NCBI GenBank assembly: GCA_902775075.1
Contig: CACYKX010000117.1
Location: forward strand, 1-9,457
Reading direction: 5' to 3'
DNA length: 9,457 nt
DNA from: an uncultured Prevotellaceae bacterium
GTDB lineage: Bacteria; Bacteroidota; Bacteroidia; Bacteroidales; Bacteroidaceae
The translations under genes and the position numbers were made by a program. Of this stretch, positions 1-7,122 are shown in pieces (positions within the stretch are counted from its first letter, which is position 1; the number at the start of each line of letters is the position of its first letter). The notes under the pieces are model-generated. The model ran no database searches and was not told the DNA's origin. It was given only the letters and a program-made list of their open reading frames with translations.

Positions 1-45
1 CCCTTGCAGGGGGCTGGGGTCTGACTCCGAAGTCGTCATCCCCTG
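1..45. other. possible oriT region with two hairpins
   Basis: Two inverted repeats lie just upstream of mobA. The first is CCCT (1-4) with AGGG (8-11) around a 3-base loop, and it may continue to the left of the window. The second is GACT (23-26) with AGTC (31-34) around CCGA, inside an outer GGGG (16-19) and CCCC (40-43) pair. In Bacteroidales mobilizable elements the transfer origin commonly sits directly upstream of the mob genes and contains such repeats. No nick sequence was recognised, so the role is inferred from position. The first hairpin could instead belong to the end of an upstream gene. Confidence 0.35.
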
Positions 46-79
46 ATTTAGAAAGCGATAGTAACGTATCATAGATAAT

Positions 80-502
80 ATGGAAGAAAACAAAAAGAAA
101 AGGACGGGTCGATACCCGAAGAACAACAAGCGGATACACTGTGTTATGGTTCGTTTTGACGATGTGGAATGGGCCAAGTTCCTCACGCTCTACGAGCAGT
201 CCGGGGTCTATGCCAAAGCCGTTTTCGTCAAGTCGCGTGTCTTTGGCGAGACGTTCAAGGTCGTGAAAGTCGATAAGACAATGGTGGACTTCTACGATAA
301 ACTGTCATCATTCCACGCTCAGTTCCGGGGTGTGGCGGTCAACTACAATCAGGTGGTAAAGGAACTGCGTAGCCATTTCTCTGAGAAGAAGGCAATGGCC
401 TTGCTCTATCGTCTGGAGTCGATGACTCGGCAGATGATGGAGCAGGGACAGCAGATAGTGGCATTGGCAAAGGAGGCAAGAGAACGATGGTTGCAAAGAT
501 AA
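80..502 (+). CDS. mobA: MobA, relaxosome accessory protein (MobC/RHH-like)
   Basis: A 140-residue basic protein resembling MobA of CTnDOT-type Bacteroidales conjugative transposons. Such proteins bind oriT and help the relaxase melt and nick the DNA. Residues 1-18 are a Lys/Arg-rich tail. Residues about 19-60 (a strand with VMVRF, then helices) look like the ribbon-helix-helix part of bacterial mobilization accessory proteins. The segment GVAVNYNQ near residue 84 matches the GxxxNQ-type helix start of that family, and a helical stretch runs to the end. It is the first of three mob genes and overlaps mobB by 16 nt, suggesting translational coupling. The ATG at 80 is the first start in frame and follows an AT-rich leader. 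The family call is from resemblance alone. Confidence 0.82.
   Translation: MEENKKKRTGRYPKNNKRIHCVMVRFDDVEWAKFLTLYEQSGVYAKAVFVKSRVFGETFKVVKVDKTMVDFYDKLSSFHAQFRGVAVNYNQVVKELRSHFSEKKAMALLYRLESMTRQMMEQGQQIVALAKEARERWLQR
471..476 (+). promoter_or_regulatory. Shine-Dalgarno-like site for mobB inside mobA
   Basis: AGGAGG lies 10 bases before the mobB ATG at 487, inside the last codons of mobA. A perfect Shine-Dalgarno is not usual for Bacteroidales, where AT-rich leaders are common, so it may be partly a by-product of the Lys-Glu-Ala coding there. It supports 487 as the mobB start and coupling of the two genes. Confidence 0.45.
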
Positions 503-1788
503 CGATTGGTAGTTCCCTTTTCGGTGCCATCAAGTATAATGCCGACAAGGTGAACATGGGGAAAGGCCAGTTGCTGGACACTAACAAGGTGTTCAATAAC
601 GGTGACGGTAAGGTCGATGTTGTACAGGTGTTGGCAGATTTCGAAAAGCGGATGCCCAGACAGATGCGGACGGAAAAGCCTGTCATCCACATCTCGCTCA
701 ATCCCCATCCTGATGATAGGTTGACGGACGGGGAACTGACACAGATGGCGCATGAGTATATGCAGCGCATGGGTTATGGCGACCAGCCCTATATCATCGT
801 CAAGCATGAGGATATAAACCGCCACCATCTGCATATCGTTTCCGTCCGTGTAGACGAGCAGGGCAAGCGTATTAAAAGCGACTTCACAAAACGGAGAAGC
901 CTTGCCATCATCAGGGACTTTGAACAGAGATACGGACTGCATCATGGCAACGAGCGAGAAGAGGAAAGACTGTCCAACCGCATCCCGCCGGTCAATCCTT
1001 CCGAGGGGGACATCAAGAAGCAGGTGGGCAATACGGTCAAGGCCGTGTTCCACGACTATCAGTTTCAGACCATTGGCGAACTTCGCGCACTATTGTCGCT
1101 CTATAACCTGACTGTCGAAGAAGTTAGGGGCAATGTCAGAGGTGAGGACTATAATGGTCTTGTTTATTCTGTCATTGATGCCGATAGCAATAAGGTTGGC
1201 AATCCGTTCAAGTCATCCCTGTTTGGCAAGTCCGTTGGCTATGAGGCATTGCAGAAAAAGGCTGCATTCTCAAAGAAGAACATCAAGGATAAGAATCTGA
1301 CTGAGCCGACCAGAAAAAACTTGGAGTATGCGCTTAGACGGACTTACGACAAGGAGGAGTTTGTCAGGATGCTCAAAGAGAAAGGCATTGATTGCGTCTT
1401 CCGCTATACAGACGAAGGCAGGATCTACGGTGCTACGTTCATTGACCATCGTACCCATTGTGTCCTCAATGGTTCCCGGATGGGCAAGGTTTTCTCTGCC
1501 AATGCGCTTGAACAGCACTTCAATACGCCGTCAGAGGAACAGATTCCTTTCAAGGAAAAGGAAGAACAGGAGGAACAGCCGAATACTGGCAGCACATCGG
1601 CAGAAGGACTTCAACAAACCACTTCTCACGATGAGCAGGAACATTACGAAAGCAAAGGCGGTTTCGCATCATTCCTTGATGCTCTTGACATCCTCAATAC
1701 CGACAATCCTGTCACTGATGCAGAGGAAGAGGCATTCCGTCGCAGGTTCCAGCGCAAGAGGAAAAAGCGTCGTAGCCCGAGACTTTAA
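487..1788 (+). CDS. mobB: MobB relaxase (mobilization nuclease)
   Basis: A 433-residue relaxase that would cut one strand at oriT and stay bound to the 5' end during transfer. The N-terminal half carries the relaxase/mobilization nuclease signature: a strand with VIHISLNP (66-73), then HEDINRHHLHIV (107-118), the histidine triad that holds the metal ion (H107, H113 or H114, H116). Tyr17 in AIKYN is the best candidate for the nucleophile; this is inferred from its N-terminal place, as in MOBP-like enzymes. The C-terminal part from about residue 345 is acidic and low in complexity, and it ends in a very basic tail (RRRFQRKRKKRRS) that could bind DNA. Length and motif order fit CTnDOT-type MobB. 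It lies between mobA (16-nt overlap) and mobC (40-nt gap). Confidence 0.88.
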   Translation: MVAKITIGSSLFGAIKYNADKVNMGKGQLLDTNKVFNNGDGKVDVVQVLADFEKRMPRQMRTEKPVIHISLNPHPDDRLTDGELTQMAHEYMQRMGYGDQPYIIVKHEDINRHHLHIVSVRVDEQGKRIKSDFTKRRSLAIIRDFEQRYGLHHGNEREEERLSNRIPPVNPSEGDIKKQVGNTVKAVFHDYQFQTIGELRALLSLYNLTVEEVRGNVRGEDYNGLVYSVIDADSNKVGNPFKSSLFGKSVGYEALQKKAAFSKKNIKDKNLTEPTRKNLEYALRRTYDKEEFVRMLKEKGIDCVFRYTDEGRIYGATFIDHRTHCVLNGSRMGKVFSANALEQHFNTPSEEQIPFKEKEEQEEQPNTGSTSAEGLQQTTSHDEQEHYESKGGFASFLDALDILNTDNPVTDAEEEAFRRRFQRKRKKRRSPRL

Positions 1789-1828
1789 CCAGAGAACAAT
1801 AGTATCACCAATTTAATTCAAATGTATT

Positions 1829-3832
1829 ATGCAACAAGAAGATGATTTGAGGGCATTGGCGAAAATCATGGATTTTCTCCGTGCCGTGAGTATTATTCTC
1901 GTAGTGATGAACGTCTATTGGTACTGCTATGCCAGTATCGTGGAGTGGCACCTGAACATCGGTGTGGTTGACCGCATCATGATGAACTTCAACCGCACCG
2001 CAGGGCTGTTTCATTCCACGCTCTACACAAAACTATTCTCTGTTCTTCTCTTGGCCCTGTCGTGCATGGGAACGAAAGGCGTGAAGGAGGAAAAGATTAC
2101 TTGGAAACACATTGGCATAGCACTGGCAATAGGCTTTATCCTGTTTTTCCTCAACTGGTGGATTCTTAACCTGCCATTACCCTTTGAGTTCTGCACAGCC
2201 CTGTATGTCCTGACGCTGACCCTCGGCTATATCGGTCTGCTGATGGGTGGCCTGTGGATGAGCCGTCTGCTTCAGAACAACCTCATGGATGATGTGTTTA
2301 ACAACGAGAACGAATCGTTTATGCAGGAAACCCGTCTGATGGAGAACGAGTATTCCGTCAATCTGCCGACACGCTTCTACTACAAAAAGAAGTGGCACAA
2401 GGGCTGGATTAACGTGGTCAATCCCTTCCGTGCCACCATTGTACTCGGAACACCAGGTAGTGGTAAATCGTATGCCATCGTCAACAACTTCATCAAACAG
2501 CAGATAGAGAAAGGCTATTCGCTCTATTGCTACGATTACAAGTACCCGGATTTGTCAATGATAGCCTATAATCACCTGATGAATCACATGGATAGTTATA
2601 AGGTAAAGCCGAAGTTCTATGTGATTAACTTCGATGACCCGCGCAGGAGTCACCGCTGCAATCCCATTCACCCAGATTTCATGACAGATATATCAGATGC
2701 CTACGAGTCTGCATATACTATCATGCTTAACCTCAACAAGACATGGGTGCAGAAGCAGGGAGATTTCTTCGTAGAGTCGCCTATCATCCTGTTTGCTGCC
2801 ATCATTTGGTTCCTCCGTCTCTATGAAGATGGTAAGTATTGCACATTCCCCCACGCCGTTGAACTATTGAATCAGAAATACGAGGATATATTTCCGATTC
2901 TTTCCAGTTATCCCGAACTGGAAAACTACATGTCCCCGTTCATCGACGCATGGCAGGGAGGTGCCGCAGACCAGTTACAAGGTCAGATAGCATCTGCCAA
3001 GATTCCTCTGTCCCGAATGATTTCCCCTCAACTTTATTGGGTGATGTCTGCCAGTGAGTTCACGCTCGACATAAACAATCCCAATGAACCGAAAATCCTG
3101 TGTGTCGGCAATAATCCCGACCGTCAAAACATCTACGGTGCAGCCCTCGGCCTGTATAACAGCCGTATCGTCAAACTCATCAATAAGAAGGGAATGCTAA
3201 AGTCTTCGGTTATCATTGACGAGTTGCCCACCATCTATTTCAAGGGACTTGACAACCTCATTGCCACCGCACGAAGCAACAAGGTTGCCGTCTGTCTCGG
3301 TTTTCAAGATTTTAGCCAATTAGTCCGTGACTATGGTGATAAGGAGGCAAAGGTGGTACAGAATACGGTAGGCAACATCTTCAGTGGTCAGGTCGTAGGT
3401 GAAACAGCCAAAACTCTGAGTGAGCGTTTCGGCAAAGTCCTTCAAAATCGCCAGTCCATGACGATTAACCGTCAGGATACATCCACCTCCATCAATACAC
3501 AAATGGACAGTCTGATTCCAGCCAGCAAAATTTCTGGCTTAACCCAAGGAATGTTTGTCGGTGCTGTCTCAGACAACTTCGACGAACGCATCGACCAAAA
3601 GATCTTCCATGCAGAAATAGTTGTCGATACCGAGAAAGTTTCCAAAGAAACCAAAGCTTACAAGCCAATCCCCATTATCACTGATTTCACTGATGAAAAC
3701 GGTAATGATAATATGGATCAGATGGTCAAAGAAAACTATATACAAATAAAAAAAGATGTTAAGGATATTGTGACTAATGAACTAAAACGTATCGCTGAGG
3801 ATCCTGATTTAGCACATTTAACAAAGAAATGA
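1829..3832 (+). CDS. mobC: MobC, VirD4/TraG-type coupling ATPase
   Basis: A 667-residue type IV coupling protein that links the relaxosome to the mating channel and pumps DNA. The N-terminus has about four membrane segments (roughly 18-36, 66-80, 95-114, 122-146). The cytoplasmic ATPase follows, with Walker A GTPGSGKS (207-214) and Walker B with SSVIIDELP (459-467, D464 and E465). A GFQDFSQL segment (491-498) sits where TraG/TraD proteins have their conserved Gln motif. This is the architecture of Bacteroidales MobC/TraG proteins, and the length is full. It is the last gene of the mob unit; a strong stem-loop begins two bases after its stop. No frameshift is seen. Confidence 0.9.
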   Translation: MQQEDDLRALAKIMDFLRAVSIILVVMNVYWYCYASIVEWHLNIGVVDRIMMNFNRTAGLFHSTLYTKLFSVLLLALSCMGTKGVKEEKITWKHIGIALAIGFILFFLNWWILNLPLPFEFCTALYVLTLTLGYIGLLMGGLWMSRLLQNNLMDDVFNNENESFMQETRLMENEYSVNLPTRFYYKKKWHKGWINVVNPFRATIVLGTPGSGKSYAIVNNFIKQQIEKGYSLYCYDYKYPDLSMIAYNHLMNHMDSYKVKPKFYVINFDDPRRSHRCNPIHPDFMTDISDAYESAYTIMLNLNKTWVQKQGDFFVESPIILFAAIIWFLRLYEDGKYCTFPHAVELLNQKYEDIFPILSSYPELENYMSPFIDAWQGGAADQLQGQIASAKIPLSRMISPQLYWVMSASEFTLDINNPNEPKILCVGNNPDRQNIYGAALGLYNSRIVKLINKKGMLKSSVIIDELPTIYFKGLDNLIATARSNKVAVCLGFQDFSQLVRDYGDKEAKVVQNTVGNIFSGQVVGETAKTLSERFGKVLQNRQSMTINRQDTSTSINTQMDSLIPASKISGLTQGMFVGAVSDNFDERIDQKIFHAEIVVDTEKVSKETKAYKPIPIITDFTDENGNDNMDQMVKENYIQIKKDVKDIVTNELKRIAEDPDLAHLTKK

Positions 3833-3833
3833 T

Positions 3834-3871
3834 TTTAGGGGATGTGCTTTTTGTTGAGCACATCCCCTAAA
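3834..3871. terminator. perfect 15-bp stem-loop between convergent operons
   Basis: The left arm (3834-3848, starting TTTAGGGGATG) pairs base for base with the right arm (3857-3871), leaving an 8-base loop. It lies between the mobC stop and the converging lipoprotein gene, so it probably ends transcription from both sides. Neither strand has a clean run of T directly after the stem: the + strand continues AGATTCC, omitting the pairing A, and the - strand continues with a short ATCATTTC-like run. It is therefore not a textbook intrinsic terminator and could also act as a 3'-end RNA stabiliser. Confidence 0.65.
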
Positions 3872-3924
3872 GATTCCAAAAAATCGAGAACCATACATAG
3901 AGTTGCAAACCGAGATTTAAATTG

Positions 3925-3942
3925 CCATCTGTTTAATGATGG
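3925..3942 (-). terminator. weak hairpin downstream of the lipoprotein gene
   Basis: CCATC (3925-3929) can pair with GATGG (3938-3942) around an 8-base loop, about 30 bases past the lipoprotein stop on the - strand, followed by an A/T-rich run. The stem is short and could arise by chance. The stronger stem-loop at 3834-3871 is the better terminator. The rest of 3872-3973 shows nothing recognisable. Confidence 0.2.
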
Positions 3943-3973
3943 ATATTTAACAATGGCTATACAATAGAGATAC

Positions 3974-4429
3974 TTAATATAATCTCCACGGCAAATAATC
4001 ATCTCCGCATTTCCACTCACGCCAGAAATCCCAAATGTGTTCAATCATTAAGTCCGTCTGAAGTGAGGTATGCACTATATTCCCATTTTTATCATAGATT
4101 ACTTTGATATTCTGTTCAAATGATTTGAATGGAACTTTTACCTTTGCAATCCTTCCAATAGCATTTTTAGGATTTTTGTTATCATCTAATACGGTACCAA
4201 AATCAGGTTTTTCTTCAGAACGATAGTTCCCATTGCGCAGCATATCAGAAACGGCATTAAATGGATCATAAATACTGTCCAATTTGCTAATGCTGATGAT
4301 TTTGACTTTTGTTGCAGGATAATGAGTCTGCAGGAACTCTTCTAATTGCGCTTCTTCCTCAGACTTCATACATCCAGTTATTAACAATAAAGCCAAACAG
4401 ATTATTACATTGATAATTATATTCTTCAT
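3974..4429 (-). CDS. small predicted lipoprotein, unknown function
   Basis: A 151-residue protein with a lipoprotein signal peptide: Lys2, a hydrophobic stretch at about 4-18, and the lipobox I-T-G-C with Cys20 as the lipidated residue. The next residues (MKSEEE) are acidic, resembling the lipoprotein export signal that sends Bacteroidetes lipoproteins to the cell surface. The remaining ~130 residues are soluble, with no recognised domain; they end in an aromatic-rich stretch (WDFWREW, then PWRLY). The start overlaps the stop of the adaptor gene in an ATGA arrangement, so it is translated with the export genes. As the last gene of a peptide operon it might protect the producer, help export, or hold the product at the surface. 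None of these is shown by the sequence. Confidence 0.75.
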   Translation of the reverse strand: MKNIIINVIICLALLLITGCMKSEEEAQLEEFLQTHYPATKVKIISISKLDSIYDPFNAVSDMLRNGNYRSEEKPDFGTVLDDNKNPKNAIGRIAKVKVPFKSFEQNIKVIYDKNGNIVHTSLQTDLMIEHIWDFWREWKCGDDYLPWRLY

Positions 4430-4908
4430 TTTCTGATAATTTGTTGTAAGATTGTTTTGTTATTGATTATTGTTGTCGAATGGACTTTCATATTTTCCTT
4501 TAATCTGTACTTCTTTATATCATCATTACTAATATAAGTATAGGCATGAAAGAAATTTTCTCCATTTAGTATAACAACATTGTCAGAAATAGAATCAATA
4601 TCACATTCTATAACCACACTTTCTCTACCTTCATATGTTGTTGATACTTGTCTTTTTACTTGGTAATAGTCATTATATCGGTACGGAATAAACAACTCAA
4701 TTATTAGATTATTATGTATTGAATCTGAAGATACGACAATTCCATCCGCTTCAATTGTAAAAGGATACGGAATTTTATAAGTTGCATAACATATGATAGC
4801 AAAAAAAACGGTAACGATCATCGTCCCAGTACGTACTAAAATTGGAGGTATCTGACCCATGACATGCCTTACTTTCTCGCTTCTTAATTCGATCTTCTCT
4901 ATATCCAT
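4426..4908 (-). CDS. short HlyD-like membrane-fusion (adaptor) protein
   Basis: A 160-residue protein that begins like Bacteroidetes HlyD-family secretion adaptors: ELRSEKVRHVMGQIPP at 7-22, then one membrane helix (about 24-43) and a strand reading FTIEADGIV (50-58). In full-length adaptors of roughly 400 residues the lipoyl domain and long coiled-coil hairpin come next; here they are missing. The C-terminus (ENMKVHSTTIINNKTILQQII, around 138-158) resembles the usual last beta-barrel strand and GK-x-LL-x-IF end. The reading frame is open throughout with no sign of decay. It starts 12 nt after the transporter stop, so it is most likely the transporter's partner in the inner membrane and periplasm. 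How it would reach an outer-membrane channel without a hairpin is unclear. Confidence 0.72.
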   Translation of the reverse strand: MDIEKIELRSEKVRHVMGQIPPILVRTGTMIVTVFFAIICYATYKIPYPFTIEADGIVVSSDSIHNNLIIELFIPYRYNDYYQVKRQVSTTYEGRESVVIECDIDSISDNVVILNGENFFHAYTYISNDDIKKYRLKENMKVHSTTIINNKTILQQIIRK

Positions 4909-4920
4909 ATTAACAATAAT

Positions 4921-7119
4921 TCAATTTCCTAATTCCAATTGATTCTTGACTAGATTGTAATATGTCCCTCGCTTTGCCGTCAGGGACTTGTGATTTCCTG
5001 TCTCAACAACCTTTCCCTTGTCCATGACTATTATCTGGTCTGCATTCTTTACTGTGCTTAGGCGATGGGCAACTACCACGACAGTCCTGCCTTTGTAGAA
5101 TGTGCTCAGTTTCTCAACGATGGCACGTTCATTGCTTGCATCCAAAGAATTTGTCGCTTCATCAAGGAAGATGATCTTCGGATTCTTATATACTGCACGT
5201 GCAATCAAGATACGCTGCTTCTGACCTTGGCTTAATCCCATTCCGTCCTTTCCGATGTTTGTATTGAACTTCAACGGGAGAGCTATAACAAAGTCCTTGA
5301 CATTAGCGATTTCGGCAGCCATTTCAAGTCTTTCCTCATCTATCTCGCCATCATCAACCGCAATATTCCTTGCAATAGATTCGGAGAATATGACACCATC
5401 TTGCATGACAACGCCGCATTGCCGCCGCCACCATTTCAAGTTGTATTCGGATATGTTGTGACCAGCAATCGTTATCTCACCACTCATTACCGGGTAATAC
5501 CCCAGCATGAGTTTTATCAGTGTGGTCTTGCCACTTCCTGATGCCCCCACGATGGCCGTGATTTTCCCATCTGGGATATGAATGTTCACGTCCTCAATGG
5601 TCTTCGACAGGGCATGAGGGTCATACTTGAAGTCAATATTGCTCAATTCAATATCATGACATTCATTGTCAAACTCTGTTCTTGAACGATTGTAATCTTC
5701 CTCATTATCCTTCTTGTGAATCTCATTGATACGCTCAAGACTTATCTTTACATCCTGTACGGAATATATGAAGTGCATCAGTTGCTCTATAGGACTGTTT
5801 AACTGGCCTATGATATACTGCACGGCCAACATCATACCAAGCGTAAGACTGCCATTAATGACCGCAGTAGCTGAGACAACGGTAATGATGATATTCTTCA
5901 ATTCGTTGATAAAAATGCTTCCAGCCTCCTGCGTTTGTTGGAGTTTCAGACTCTTCATCTGAATGTGGAACAGGTCTGCCTGTACATCCTCCCATTCCCA
6001 GCGTCTGCGCTGTTCGCAGTCTTGAAGTTTGATTTCCTGCATGGAGGTTAGGAATTGATAGGTTTTATTGTTGTTTGCTGCCTGTTGCTCAAAGAGTTCG
6101 TAGTCAATAACCTTACGACGTCGCAAAAACAGTGCCATCCATCCACCATACAGAATACTTCCAATAAGAAATATTAAGAAGATGAGCCTGTTATAGATCA
6201 ACAGTACACAACTGAACACGGCGAAGCTAATCAAAGAGAATGCCACATTTAACGTCTGCTGTGTCAGGAATGAGTTAACCCGTGAATGATCACCGATACG
6301 CTGCATCAAATCACCCATCAATTTCGTATCGAAGAACGACATAGGAAGCTGAAGCAACTTGATGAAAAAGTCGCTTACCAATGAGATGTTGATGCGCATG
6401 GAGATATGCAGCAAGAGCCACCTACGGATAAAGTCAACCGATGTCCGGCTGAGGGTAATGACAAGTTGGCCAATCAAAATAAGCCAGATGAAGTCTATAT
6501 CTTTGTTTTTGATGCCAATATCGACGATGTTCTGGGTAAGGAATGGCAATGCGAGTTGTAGCAAGCTACCGACAAACAGGCCAAGTATTATCTGGAAGAA
6601 ATACTTTCGATATTGCTTGATATAGCCGAATAAGAACTTGAACGGCTTTTCTGTTCGTGTTTCATGTTCGTTGGTGTTATCGTAAAAAGCCTGAGTTGGT
6701 TCAAAAAACATGGCGATTCCTTTACCCTCGTTGTATCGACCCGTTCCTATCCAATGCTGTTTGAACTCATCCATAGTGTAAGTTATCAGTCCTTTTCCTG
6801 GGTCGGCTATATAGAACTTTTGTCTTTTCTTCACCTTATATAAAACAACAAAGTGATTCTGGTTCCAGTGAAGAATACACGGTAACGTTGCTGAGGATAG
6901 TTCATCTATAGTTAAACGACCACTAATAGTATATAATCCAATTTTAACGGCTGCGTCTCTGATGCCAAGAAGGGATACCCCTTCTTTAGACGCATAACAT
7001 ATATCAGATAAGCACTTTTGATTATACCTCTTACCATAATATTTGCATATCATCTGAATACACGCTACTCCGCATTGCATGGAATCTTTTTGTTTGATAA
7101 ACGGATTCTTATTTAGCAT
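4921..7119 (-). CDS. peptidase-containing ABC transporter (C39 bacteriocin-type)
   Basis: A full-length 732-residue protein that removes Gly-Gly leaders and exports the peptide. Residues about 5-140 are a C39 peptidase: oxyanion Gln10, catalytic Cys16 in MQCGVAC, His89 in NQNHF, and Asp106 in IADPGKG. Six membrane helices follow (about 165-450). The ATPase has Walker A GASGSGKT (525-532), Q-loop Gln573, signature LSQGQ (629-633), Walker B IIFLDE (649-654), D-loop SLD (658-660) and switch His685. All catalytic residues are present, so it should be active. It starts 3 nt after the gwsS stop. The expected substrate is the GG-leader precursor at 9307-9457. The gene body is clearly richer in G+C than its first ~280 bases and than its neighbours. 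Confidence 0.95.
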   Translation of the reverse strand: MLNKNPFIKQKDSMQCGVACIQMICKYYGKRYNQKCLSDICYASKEGVSLLGIRDAAVKIGLYTISGRLTIDELSSATLPCILHWNQNHFVVLYKVKKRQKFYIADPGKGLITYTMDEFKQHWIGTGRYNEGKGIAMFFEPTQAFYDNTNEHETRTEKPFKFLFGYIKQYRKYFFQIILGLFVGSLLQLALPFLTQNIVDIGIKNKDIDFIWLILIGQLVITLSRTSVDFIRRWLLLHISMRINISLVSDFFIKLLQLPMSFFDTKLMGDLMQRIGDHSRVNSFLTQQTLNVAFSLISFAVFSCVLLIYNRLIFLIFLIGSILYGGWMALFLRRRKVIDYELFEQQAANNNKTYQFLTSMQEIKLQDCEQRRRWEWEDVQADLFHIQMKSLKLQQTQEAGSIFINELKNIIITVVSATAVINGSLTLGMMLAVQYIIGQLNSPIEQLMHFIYSVQDVKISLERINEIHKKDNEEDYNRSRTEFDNECHDIELSNIDFKYDPHALSKTIEDVNIHIPDGKITAIVGASGSGKTTLIKLMLGYYPVMSGEITIAGHNISEYNLKWWRRQCGVVMQDGVIFSESIARNIAVDDGEIDEERLEMAAEIANVKDFVIALPLKFNTNIGKDGMGLSQGQKQRILIARAVYKNPKIIFLDEATNSLDASNERAIVEKLSTFYKGRTVVVVAHRLSTVKNADQIIVMDKGKVVETGNHKSLTAKRGTYYNLVKNQLELGN

Positions 7120-7122
7120 ATA

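Noticed and set aside
339..1053. Long antisense ORFs over mobA and mobB (143 and 215 residues)
   Set aside because: They lie opposite a well-supported relaxase frame, show no family features and have cysteine/histidine-rich, unlikely compositions.
902..1816. Same-strand alternative-frame ORFs within mobB (69 and 162 residues)
   Set aside because: They are shadows of the mobB frame; the Arg/Ser-rich sequences have no recognisable domain.
3901..3915. A CTnDOT-type attachment core in AGTTGCAAACCGAG
   Set aside because: It contains a TTTGC-like string on the - strand, but the full core spacing is not matched and no integrase or element end is near.
3835..4044. 69-residue ORF on the - strand overlapping the end of the lipoprotein gene
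   Set aside because: It runs through the terminator-like stem-loop and the coding end of the lipoprotein in another frame, with no features of a real protein.
5255..6625. Three + strand ORFs inside the transporter gene (68-88 residues)
   Set aside because: They are antisense to an intact, motif-complete ABC transporter.
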